From NCBI GenBank assembly GCA_001796965.1, contig MGOA01000134.1:1-5940 (forward strand): 5,940 nucleotides of DNA, in the 5' to 3' direction. Shown in pieces: positions 1 through 5,369 of the stretch (position 1 is its first letter; the number at the start of each line of letters is the position of its first letter). Both the position numbers and the translations under genes were made by a program. The DNA comes from Chloroflexi bacterium RBG_16_64_43 (GTDB lineage Bacteria; Chloroflexota; Anaerolineae; Anaerolineales; RBG-16-64-43). The notes below the pieces were generated by a model. It worked only from the letters and a program-made list of their open reading frames with translations. It had not been told where the DNA came from and searched no databases.

Positions 1-45
1 GGCGGAATGGGCGCGGCAGGCGTGTTCGAGAATCTGACCCTCTAA
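1..45 (+). CDS. C-terminal end of an upstream gene, possibly a thiolase (partial)
   Basis: Reading from base 1, the frame gives GGMGAAGVFENLTL and then TAA at 43-45. Only 14 residues are visible. The GGMGAA stretch fits the glycine-rich C-terminal signature of thiolases (C-x-[AG]-x-[AG]-x-[AG]-x-[SAG]), which normally lies close to the C-terminus, as here. The next gene, on the same strand 28 bases later, encodes an SCP2 domain. Thiolase and SCP2 are functional partners in lipid and acyl-CoA metabolism and are fused in animal SCP-x, which supports the guess. That this is a genuine protein end is fairly likely; the thiolase identity is tentative because the diagnostic cysteines lie outside the window. 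Confidence 0.4.
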   Translation, partial: GGMGAAGVFENLTL

Positions 46-62
46 CCCAGGCTTTTTCTCAC

Positions 63-68
63 AGGAGG
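63..68 (+). promoter_or_regulatory. Shine-Dalgarno site of the SCP2 gene
   Basis: AGGAGG at 63-68 lies 5 bases before the ATG at 74. It is a near-perfect ribosome binding site and fixes the start of the SCP2 gene. Confidence 0.85.
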
Positions 69-73
69 CAACA

Positions 74-403
74 ATGGCAGACCTCACCGCGAAACAGATC
101 GTCGAAGGCATGGCAGCTAACTTCCTGCCGGACAAGGCCACCGGCGTCGCGGCCGTCGTGCAGTTGAATCTTACCGGCGCGGGCGGCGGCAACTACAATA
201 TGACCTTCGGCGATGGCAAGTGCACGGTGGCTGAGGGCACGGCCCCCACGCCGCGGCTGACCCTGACCTCGAGCGTCGAGGACTTCGGCGGCATTGTCAC
301 CGGCAAACTGGATGGCATGGCTGCCTTCTCGCAAGGCAAGCTCAAACTGGCAGGCGATCTTGGGCTCTCGATGAAGCTGATGAGCTTCTTCAAGCGCCCG
401 TAG
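74..403 (+). CDS. SCP2 sterol-binding domain protein (single domain)
   Basis: This is a 109-residue cytosolic protein made of one SCP2 (sterol carrier protein 2) fold, with no signal peptide or membrane segment. The family binds lipids and acyl-CoAs in a hydrophobic tunnel; its bacterial members are poorly defined functionally. The visible pattern is typical: an N-terminal amphipathic helix (residues 5-17), beta strands around VVQLNLTG and YNMTFGDGKC (about 28-51), PRLTLTSSVEDFGGIVTGKL (60-79), then AFSQGKLKLAGDLGLSMKLM (84-103). That last block matches the family's A-x-x-x-GKlk-x-GD-x-x-x-x-x-kL signature. Length is normal for the single-domain form. The ATG has an AGGAGG site at ideal spacing. 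It follows a gene that may encode a thiolase, suggesting an acyl-CoA or lipid role, and is probably co-transcribed with it because no promoter is seen in the 28-base gap. Confidence 0.88.
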   Translation: MADLTAKQIVEGMAANFLPDKATGVAAVVQLNLTGAGGGNYNMTFGDGKCTVAEGTAPTPRLTLTSSVEDFGGIVTGKLDGMAAFSQGKLKLAGDLGLSMKLMSFFKRP

Positions 404-428
404 GGTCTGCTCGTGATTGGAAGTTTGC

Positions 429-452
429 GCACCCGGCCGCAAGGCCGGGTGC
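429..452 (+). terminator. Hairpin terminator after the SCP2 gene
   Basis: A perfect 10-bp stem GCACCCGGCC / GGCCGGGTGC (429-438 with 443-452) is closed by a GCAA tetraloop (GNRA type). It begins 25 bases after the SCP2 stop codon. The downstream T-run is weak (TGCGTTCT), so intrinsic termination may be incomplete. Its place between the SCP2 gene and the era promoter argues for a terminator and against starting era at the upstream in-frame GTG at 413. Confidence 0.6.
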
Positions 453-476
453 TGCGTTCTGGGCCGCTGCCGGCAA

Positions 477-504
477 TCGACCGTAACTGGGCTCGCGATA
501 CAAT
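477..504 (+). promoter_or_regulatory. Putative era promoter
   Basis: TACAAT at 499-504 matches the sigma-70 -10 box at five of six positions. TCGACC at 477-482 is a four-of-six -35 match, 16 bases upstream. Seven bases separate the -10 box from the era ATG, so transcription would start at or one base before the A of the start codon. Strand and spacing suit era only. Confidence 0.5.
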
Positions 505-511
505 CCAGGCT

Positions 512-1432
512 ATGGACGTGCAGCCGACATCCCCTTCGTTTCGCGCCGGAGTCGTGGCTTTGCTGGGCCGGCCCAACGTGGGCAAGTCCACGCTGCTCAA
601 CCACCTTCTCGGGCAGAAGATCGCCGCGGTCTCCCCGCGGCTGCAGACCACCCGCCGGCGCCAGCGCGGCATCCTCAGCCTGCCGGAAGGCCAAATCGTC
701 TTTGTGGATACGCCCGGCGTGCACCAGCCGCGCACTCGGCTGGGCGAGGGTATGGTGCGGGCCGCCCGCCAGGCGCTCGCCGGAGCGGATGCGCTGCTCG
801 TGGTGGCAGAGGCAATCCACCCGCCGGGTGAGGAAGATCGTCTGGTTTCGGCCTGGGTCGGGGAGGGCGGGCCGGACAAACGTGTGGTGCTAGCACTCAA
901 CAAGATCGATCTGGTGCCTGCCGCAGCGCGCGAGGCTCCGCGCGCGGCCTATCAGACGTTGTTCCCCATGGCGGTCATTCAGGCGACCTCGGCGGCCACC
1001 GGCGAGGGATGCCCTGAGCTTGTGCGCGCACTGCTGGCGGCGTTGCCGGTGGGCGGGCTGCTCTACGCCGAGGACGACCTCACCGATCTGAGCGAACGGG
1101 ATATTGCAGCGGAGCTCATCCGCGAAGCGGCGCTCCTTCACCTGCGCGAGGAAGTTCCGCACGGCGTGGCCGTACGGATAGACCAGTACAGTGAACGGCC
1201 GGATGGCTCGGCGTACATCGAGGCGACCATTGTGGTGGAGAAAGAATCGCACAAAGGAATCGTCATCGGGCGGCGCGGGGGGATGTTGCGTGCACTCGGT
1301 ACCACGGCCCGTGGGGAGATCGAGTCGATGAGCGGGCGGCGGGTCTTCCTGCGCCTGCGGGTCAAGGTCCAGCCGGGCTGGCGCGACGATGAGCGGGCAC
1401 TGCGCGGTTTGGGCTACGACGTGCGCGAGTGA
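512..1432 (+). CDS. era: GTPase Era, ribosome small-subunit assembly
   Basis: Era is an essential GTPase that binds the 3' end of 16S rRNA and helps mature the 30S subunit at the membrane-cytosol boundary. The 306-residue product has all G-domain motifs: G1 GRPNVGKS (19-26), a switch-I threonine in LQTTRRR (45-51), G3 DTPG (66-69), G4 NKID (130-133) and G5 TSA (159-161). The Era linker has the usual form (DDLTDLSERDIAAELIREA, about 188-206). A C-terminal KH domain follows, with HKGIVIGRRGG (247-257), where GRRG is the GxxG RNA-binding loop. Length is normal. The frame is open back to a GTG at 413, but that stretch holds a terminator hairpin and a promoter and does not resemble Era. The ATG at 512 has no proper SD, and the -10 box seven bases upstream suggests a leaderless message. 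It converges on dtd. Confidence 0.97.
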   Translation: MDVQPTSPSFRAGVVALLGRPNVGKSTLLNHLLGQKIAAVSPRLQTTRRRQRGILSLPEGQIVFVDTPGVHQPRTRLGEGMVRAARQALAGADALLVVAEAIHPPGEEDRLVSAWVGEGGPDKRVVLALNKIDLVPAAAREAPRAAYQTLFPMAVIQATSAATGEGCPELVRALLAALPVGGLLYAEDDLTDLSERDIAAELIREAALLHLREEVPHGVAVRIDQYSERPDGSAYIEATIVVEKESHKGIVIGRRGGMLRALGTTARGEIESMSGRRVFLRLRVKVQPGWRDDERALRGLGYDVRE

Positions 1433-1450
1433 TCATCGTCTGGCGAGGGC

Positions 1451-1900
1451 TCAGGCTTGGGGCTCGGCCTCGAGTATCAGCGTGAACGGTCCGTCGTTCT
1501 CCAGCTCCACGATCATGTGCGCCCCAAACTGGCCGAGCTGTGTGGGGACGCCTCGCGCGGCCAAGACCTCGGAAAACCGGCGAACCAGCGGCTCGGCGAT
1601 CTCCGGCGCGGCAGCCCGGGTGAACGACGGCCGCCGGCCCTTGCGCGTATCGGCGTAGAGCGTGAATTGGGATACAACCAACGCCTGGGCACCCACCTCG
1701 CCTGCGGCGAGGTTCGTTTTTCCCTGCGAGTCCTCAAACAAGCGGAGTTCGGCGCACTTCTGGGCCAGCGAGGTGGCCTCGGCCTCACCGTCGCCCTGCC
1801 CGACCCCCACCAGGATGAGCATCCCGCCCTGGATGGCGGCGAGTGCCTTTCCCTCGACCGAAACGCGGGCGTAGCGGACACGTTGCAGGACGACACGCAT
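1451..1900 (-). CDS. dtd: D-aminoacyl-tRNA deacylase (DTD)
   Basis: DTD hydrolyses D-amino acids from mischarged tRNAs (classically D-Tyr-tRNA) and also removes misattached glycine, protecting translation. The product is 149 residues, the usual length of the homodimeric enzyme. It starts MRVVLQRVRYARVSVEG as the family does. It carries the SQFTL motif (77-81) with the active-site threonine at 80, and the Gly-cisPro motif within NDGPFT (135-140), where many members have NDGPVT. The ATG at 1900 lies 14 bases after the trpS stop codon, with no clear SD (the gap is purine-poor), so translation is probably coupled to trpS. The frame stays open upstream into trpS, but that extension is not DTD-like. 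It is the last gene of the selenoprotein-trpS-dtd unit and ends 17 bases from the era stop. Confidence 0.96.
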   Translation of the reverse strand: MRVVLQRVRYARVSVEGKALAAIQGGMLILVGVGQGDGEAEATSLAQKCAELRLFEDSQGKTNLAAGEVGAQALVVSQFTLYADTRKGRRPSFTRAAAPEIAEPLVRRFSEVLAARGVPTQLGQFGAHMIVELENDGPFTLILEAEPQA

Positions 1901-1914
1901 GAGGGATTCGCCGC

Positions 1915-2901
1915 CTAGGGCAGCCCGATGGCCTCGCGCACTTCGCGCATCGTCTCGTCGGCGATGCGCCGGGCGCGCGTGGCGCCGTCGGACAGCACAT
2001 CCCATACATGTTGCGGATTGCTGGCCAGCGCGGCCCGGCGCTCACGGAACGGGGCCAGATGCTGGTTGATGCCCTGCGCCAGGCGCCGCTTGCAGTCGAC
2101 ACAGCCCAGTGCGGCACTGCGGCAGTCGCGCTCGATCTCGTCCACTTCGGCGGCCGGCGTGAAGGTGTGATGCAGCGTAAACACGTTGCACACCTCGGGG
2201 CGACCGGGAATGTTGCGGTGCGTGCGCTGCGGGTCGGTGACCATGGTCATCACCCGGCGCACGGTCTCCTCGGCGGTGAGTGCCATCTCGATGTGATTGT
2301 CGAGGCTCTTGCTCATCTTCTGCTGGCCGTCGGTGCCGAGCACCTTAGGGTAGTCGGTGGTTTTCATCTGCGGCTCGATCAGCACCGCTTTGCCGACGCG
2401 GTAGTTGAACGAGCGCACCACCTCGCGCGCGAATTCGAGATGGCTTTCCTGGTCGATGCCGACCGGGACCACGTCCGACTTGTAGAGGGCGATATCGGCG
2501 GTCATCAACACCGGGTAGCCCACCAGCCCGTAGTTGATGTTGTGGGGGTGCATGCGCGCCTTCTCTTTAAACGTGGGCAGATCGGTGAGTTTGCCCAAGG
2601 GCGTGAACATCGAGAGGATCGTGTGCAACTCGGTGACCTGAGGCACGTGGCTCTGGACGAAGACGATCGTCTCCTCCGGTCGAATACCGGCCGCCAGCCA
2701 GTCCAACACCATCTCGGCGGTGTTGGCGCGCAGTTCGCCGAACTGGTCGAGCGTGGTGAGCGCATGCAGGTCGACGATGCAGTAGACGCAGTGATACTCC
2801 TCCTGCAACGCAATGTAGTTGCGGATGGCGCCCAGGTAATTCCCCAGGTGCTGGCGGCCGGTCGGCCGGGCGCCAGAAAAGACACGACCCTTCTTGTTCA
2901 C
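1915..2901 (-). CDS. trpS: Tryptophanyl-tRNA synthetase
   Basis: This class Ic synthetase activates tryptophan with ATP and charges tRNA-Trp. The product is 328 residues, a normal length. The HIGH-type motif is in PTGRQHLGNY (13-22). The Trp/ATP pocket region MTADIALYKSDVVPVGIDQ spans 133-151, and KMSKS lies at 195-199. A C-terminal helical region includes GCVDCKRRLA (266-275), as in many bacterial TrpRSs. The start is GTG at 2901, preceded by GAGG with a five-base spacer; starting MNKKGRVFSGARPTG fits the family. It lies 43 bases after the selenoprotein stop and 14 bases before dtd, all on the same strand, indicating one transcript. No T-box or trp leader is recognisable upstream. Confidence 0.97.
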   Translation of the reverse strand: MNKKGRVFSGARPTGRQHLGNYLGAIRNYIALQEEYHCVYCIVDLHALTTLDQFGELRANTAEMVLDWLAAGIRPEETIVFVQSHVPQVTELHTILSMFTPLGKLTDLPTFKEKARMHPHNINYGLVGYPVLMTADIALYKSDVVPVGIDQESHLEFAREVVRSFNYRVGKAVLIEPQMKTTDYPKVLGTDGQQKMSKSLDNHIEMALTAEETVRRVMTMVTDPQRTHRNIPGRPEVCNVFTLHHTFTPAAEVDEIERDCRSAALGCVDCKRRLAQGINQHLAPFRERRAALASNPQHVWDVLSDGATRARRIADETMREVREAIGLP

Positions 2902-2944
2902 TTGAGCCTCGCGATGATAGCGGTGGCGGCGCGCAGGGCGCCGG

Positions 2945-3190
2945 TTAGCGGCGCTTGATCCGCCGGGCGACGAGCTTTTCTATTTCGCCTGGTTCGGCAT
3001 GGCGCCCGCTGCGGATCTTCGAGTAGAGCAACTCGCCCTCAACGCTGACCTCAAACCGACCCCCATCGGATGGGACAAGGCGTACGCTGGCCAGGTCGGC
3101 TTCGAAGTTCTTGAGCAATTCCACCGTCAGACTGACGGCGCGGTCGGTGTAGTGTCAAACGGCGCAGTAGACGATCTCAACGTTGACCAT
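2945..3190 (-). CDS. SelW/Rdx-family selenoprotein with in-frame UGA (Sec12)
   Basis: Read from ATG at 3190 to TAA at 2945-2947, this is an 81-residue protein interrupted only by TGA at codon 12 (3157-3155). With TGA as selenocysteine (U) the N-terminus is MVNVEIVYCAVUHYTDRAVS, placing Cys9 and Sec12 in the CxxU motif of the SelW/SelT/SelH (Rdx) thioredoxin-like family. This follows the first beta strand, exactly where relatives carry CxxC or CxxU. After the UGA the family pattern continues: LVPSDGGRFEVSVEGELLYS (42-61), the GG-x-F-x-V-x-V-x-G-x-L core, then SGRHAEPGEIEKLV. Bacterial members are presumed small thiol/selenol redox proteins, with substrates mostly unknown. An SD (GGAG, six-base spacer), an extended -10 promoter upstream and a stem-loop 22 bases after the UGA support real expression. 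It heads a unit with trpS and dtd. A sequencing error is unlikely, since the stop replaces precisely the redox residue. Confidence 0.9.
3122..3140 (-). promoter_or_regulatory. Candidate bacterial SECIS hairpin
   Basis: Just downstream of the UGA on the coding strand, CGCCGUCA (3140-3133) pairs with UGACGGUG (3129-3122). This gives an 8-bp stem with one G-U pair and the apical loop GUC (3132-3130). The loop begins 23 bases after the UGA. Bacterial SECIS elements lie inside the coding region, with a small apical loop about 16-37 bases from the UGA and a G among the first loop bases; this hairpin meets those rules. The E. coli fdhF element also has GUC in its loop. It would recruit SelB with Sec-tRNA to recode the UGA. 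Confidence 0.75.
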
Positions 3191-3196
3191 GGCAGG

Positions 3197-3200
3197 CTCC
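3197..3200 (-). promoter_or_regulatory. Shine-Dalgarno site of the selenoprotein gene
   Basis: On the minus strand GGAG (3200-3197) is followed by the six-base spacer CCTGCC and then the ATG at 3190. This well-placed site decides the start, upstream of the in-frame UGA, and argues that translation is intended to enter at codon 1. Confidence 0.75.
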
Positions 3201-3219
3201 GGGACACAGACTGACCGCG

Positions 3220-3228
3220 AGTATATCA
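3220..3228 (-). promoter_or_regulatory. Extended -10 promoter for selenoprotein-trpS-dtd
   Basis: On the minus strand TGATATACT (3228-3220) is a TGn-TATACT extended -10 element, one mismatch from the sigma-70 consensus. No good -35 box is seen at 16-18 bases, which is typical for extended -10 promoters. Transcription would start near 3213, giving a leader of about 22 bases that contains the GGAG site. Confidence 0.6.
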
Positions 3229-3412
3229 TGCAGGCGTGAGGCAATTGCGAAGCCCACCACAATCACCAGCGGGGTGATCACGATACGGATTGGCGGGTCG
3301 AAGCGGGAGATGCGCAGGACTTCGTGAATTGCTCGAACGCTGATGCCTGTACTCGATGAGTCGCAGCCTTATTGGGAGTGTTGGGCCTCGGGAACCGGCG
3401 AGCACGCAAGAG

Positions 3413-3443
3413 GGCCCCTGCCGATCACCATACGGCAGGGGCC
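3413..3443 (-). terminator. Strong hairpin, probable amidase terminator
   Basis: A perfect 11-bp inverted repeat, GGCCCCTGCCG (3413-3423) with CGGCAGGGGCC (3433-3443), encloses a nine-base loop. It lies about 80 bases downstream of the amidase stop codon and upstream of the selenoprotein promoter, where a terminator insulating the two leftward units would be expected. On the minus strand it is followed by CTCTTGCG rather than a clean U-run, so efficiency is uncertain. Because the stem is perfect it could also act from the other strand. Confidence 0.5.
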
Positions 3444-3480
3444 TGATCTTGTCGAGCGGACCCTGGGGCGCGCCGAAGGG

Positions 3481-3504
3481 TCGAAAGCTCGAAAGCTCGA
3501 AAGC
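3481..3504. repeat. Three tandem 8-bp repeats (TCGAAAGC)
   Basis: TCGAAAGC occurs three times without a mismatch (3481-3488, 3489-3496, 3497-3504), followed by a partial TC. The array lies 20 bases beyond the amidase stop codon, between that gene and its hairpin. On the amidase strand it reads as repeated GCTTTCGA. Eight-base units are not codon-periodic, in keeping with a non-coding position. A slippage-prone short tandem repeat is the simplest explanation; a binding site is possible but unsupported. Confidence 0.85.
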
Positions 3505-3524
3505 TCTCTGGTCTGGATCGTGCG

Positions 3525-5234
3525 CTATTCTTCGCCCAGCAGCGGGAAGAACAATTGCGGCTTGCGGCGCTCCACGATGGATTCCCCCACCTGAGCCAGG
3601 CGCAGCAGCACGTGCTCCTGCCACGGGCGTCCGATGGCCTGGAACCCGATCGGCATGCCTTCGCTGTCGTAGCCGGCCGGGAAAGATATCGCCGGAAGGC
3701 CGGTGAAGTTCGCCACCGGCGCGAAGCGCATGATCTGGAGCAGCGTCGTCAAGTCCGAGTCCCCATCCGGCAAGGCGTCGGCGGGAATCCTCGGAGCAAC
3801 GCAGGCGGTGGTTGGCGTAACGATCACGTCCACGTGCTCGAGGGCGGTCAGGAAGTTGGCCGTCACCCGCGTGCGTGCGCGCAGCGACAGAACGTAGTCG
3901 CGCGCCGTGAAGGAGCGCGCCAGGGTGAGGTTGGTGCGCACCTCGTAACTGTATTCCTTCCAGTGCTTCGGCCAGTAGCGTTCCTGGGCGGTGGCCATCT
4001 CGGAGGTGATGCTGACGATGTGCCCGACTCGCCCCGCCTCAAGTTCGGGGATGACGACCTCCACCACCCGCGCACCGCGGGCCGTCAGCGCCTCGAGCAT
4101 TCCCTTGCAGGCGGCCACCACGGCGGGCGTTGCGTGTTCAAACCACGGCCAGTAGACACCCAGACGGATGCCGCGCACGTCTCGCCGCTCGAGGCCTTCG
4201 AGCGAGAGATGAGGCTGCGCGAGGGTGTTGGGGTCACGCGGGTCGGGGCCCGCCGTCAGCAGGTAAAGCAAAGCCACGTCGGCCGTGCAGGCGGCGATCG
4301 GGCCGAGTTGATCATTGCTCCAGGTCAGGGGCGCCGCCCCGAAGGAGCTGGTGCGGCCGAAGGTTGTCTTGAGGCCGACCAACCCGCAGAAAGCGGCCGG
4401 GATGCGGATCGAACCGCCGCCATCCGCGCCCAGCGCGGCCGGGCACAAGCCCGCCGCGGTCGCCGAGGCCGGCCCGCTCGAGGAGCCGCCCGTGTAATGA
4501 CCCAGGTTGTAAGGGTTGCGCGCCGTCCCGTTGTGCGGGTTATGGCCGGTGACGCCAATGCCGATCTCGTGCATGTTGGCCTTGCCAATGAGCAGCGCCC
4601 CGGCCGCGCGCAGGCGCGCGGCGATGGTCGCATCTTCGTTAGCCGGGCCAGTGCCCATGAAGCGCGTGCCCACCTTGGTGGGGTAGGGCATGAGGTCCAT
4701 CTCGTCCTTGACCGCGATCGGCACGCCGTCGAGGACGCTCAGCGGCCGGCCGCGCTTGTGGCGCAGGGCCGACGCATTGGCCTGGGTCAGGATGTCGTCG
4801 CGGTTGTAGGCGATCATGGCTCGCAGCGGGGGTTCTTGGGCGTTGCTGCGGTGCATGGCATCCAAGACGCGCTCGGCCACTTCGAGCGGGGTGCTCACCT
4901 TGGTGCGGTAGGCCTTGGCGTAATCCGCCACCGAGGGGAAGCGCCAGCCGGAGGCTTTGGACGCCAGGCGCGCCAAAGGCCGCTCACCCAGGTCACGGGC
5001 GGCGGTCTTGCGGGGCTGTCGCTTGAGATCTACGGGGAACCGTGGAAGGAACGTTGGCAGCTCATCAAACCGCGTAGCGCGCCAAGAGGTGATGCCCGAC
5101 TGCTTGAGTAGATTGCCCAGCAGAATCCAGCGGGTCGCCCCGCTCTCGATTAGGGAAACAAACAGGCGCAATGCGAAGCCGGCAAACCTCGGGAGTCGGA
5201 TTGACTTGAGGTCGTACGTCGACCGGTCGTCCAT
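3525..5234 (-). CDS. Amidase-signature enzyme, plant-type FAAH-like
   Basis: The product is a 569-residue amidase-signature (AS) serine hydrolase that cleaves C-N amide bonds. The Ser-cisSer-Lys triad is intact: Lys176 in GVPIAVKDEMD, cis-Ser251 in GGSSSG, and nucleophile Ser275 in GGGSIRIP, with Arg277 following. The Ser-Ser spacing of 24 equals that of mammalian FAAH. From memory, it resembles Arabidopsis fatty acid amide hydrolase more than GatA, both in the core (GKANMHEIGIG, YTGGSSSG, GLKTTFGRT) and in the N-terminal 65 residues, where YDLKSIRLPRFAGFALRLFV (7-26) forms an amphipathic helix that may touch membrane or substrate. There is no signal peptide. N-acylethanolamine or another fatty amide is a plausible substrate, but this is inference. 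The ATG at 5234 has AAGGAGG five bases upstream. A further in-frame ATG at 5348 overlaps the likely -10 box and is rejected. It appears monocistronic. Confidence 0.92.
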   Translation of the reverse strand: MDDRSTYDLKSIRLPRFAGFALRLFVSLIESGATRWILLGNLLKQSGITSWRATRFDELPTFLPRFPVDLKRQPRKTAARDLGERPLARLASKASGWRFPSVADYAKAYRTKVSTPLEVAERVLDAMHRSNAQEPPLRAMIAYNRDDILTQANASALRHKRGRPLSVLDGVPIAVKDEMDLMPYPTKVGTRFMGTGPANEDATIAARLRAAGALLIGKANMHEIGIGVTGHNPHNGTARNPYNLGHYTGGSSSGPASATAAGLCPAALGADGGGSIRIPAAFCGLVGLKTTFGRTSSFGAAPLTWSNDQLGPIAACTADVALLYLLTAGPDPRDPNTLAQPHLSLEGLERRDVRGIRLGVYWPWFEHATPAVVAACKGMLEALTARGARVVEVVIPELEAGRVGHIVSITSEMATAQERYWPKHWKEYSYEVRTNLTLARSFTARDYVLSLRARTRVTANFLTALEHVDVIVTPTTACVAPRIPADALPDGDSDLTTLLQIMRFAPVANFTGLPAISFPAGYDSEGMPIGFQAIGRPWQEHVLLRLAQVGESIVERRKPQLFFPLLGEE

Positions 5235-5239
5235 GCAAG

Positions 5240-5246
5240 CCTCCTT
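5240..5246 (-). promoter_or_regulatory. Shine-Dalgarno site of the amidase gene
   Basis: AAGGAGG on the minus strand (5246-5240) lies five bases before the ATG at 5234. It is near-perfect and selects this start over the open frame extending upstream. Confidence 0.88.
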
Positions 5247-5339
5247 GGAAGGTTGCTCAGGGTCTACTATGGCGGATGCGAGCCCATTCCGCGCGGGAGC
5301 GAGTCGCCCTCCCCAGACCCGCCACGGAGATCTCGCAGG

Positions 5340-5369
5340 ATTGTACATGCGAATCGCTCGGCAGGTGAA
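5340..5369 (-). promoter_or_regulatory. Putative amidase promoter
   Basis: On the minus strand TACAAT (5345-5340) is a five-of-six -10 box, and TTCACC (5369-5364) is a four-of-six -35 box with an 18-base spacer. Transcription would begin near 5333 and give a leader of about 100 bases. The -10 box directly follows the ATG at 5348, so that ATG would not be in the mRNA. Confidence 0.4.

Larger units (their letters stand above)
3177..3368 (-). other. Short open frame with a hydrophobic helix; possible gene remnant
   Basis: On the minus strand a 63-codon frame between TAA (3371-3369) and TGA (3179-3177) has no ATG. Its middle encodes VRAIHEVLRISRFD, then PPIRIVITPLVIVVGFAIAS, which would make one strong transmembrane helix followed by a basic residue. 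A GTG at 3281 could start only a 34-residue product. The frame runs through the selenoprotein promoter and the first few codons of that gene in a different frame, so the 3' part is certainly not protein-selected. I do not recognise a family. It may be a decayed membrane-protein gene end or chance. Confidence 0.2.

Noticed and set aside
413..511. Upstream GTG start that would add 33 residues to Era
   Set aside because: The added stretch contains a terminator hairpin and the promoter, and does not resemble an Era N-terminus.
59..820. Long leftward open frames across the SCP2 gene and the start of era
   Set aside because: They span two genuine opposite-strand genes and the terminator-promoter region, with no SD or recognisable motif.
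1901..2005. Upstream ATG giving DTD a 35-residue N-terminal extension
   Set aside because: It lies inside trpS and encodes an Arg-rich shadow; DTD begins MRVVLQRV at 1900.
2914..2919. TATCAT on the minus strand as a separate trpS promoter
   Set aside because: There is no -35 box, and the predicted start would fall within or next to the SD; transcription from the selenoprotein promoter explains trpS better.
2008..2958. A 316-codon rightward open frame opposite trpS
   Set aside because: It is antisense to a complete TrpRS with all motifs, and its composition (many Arg, His, Val, Asp) is that of a mirrored frame.
3155..3157. The in-frame TGA as a nonsense mutation making the SelW-like gene a pseudogene
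   Set aside because: The stop sits exactly at the family's Cys/Sec redox position, the rest of the frame is intact, and a SECIS-like hairpin follows at the right distance.
3555..5111. A 518-codon rightward open frame opposite the amidase gene
   Set aside because: It is rich in Arg, His, Gly and Val without family motifs, lies wholly antisense to an amidase with an intact catalytic triad, and is a typical GC-rich shadow frame.
5235..5348. Upstream ATG giving the amidase a 38-residue extension
   Set aside because: The ATG abuts the probable -10 box, while the ATG at 5234 has a near-perfect AAGGAGG site.
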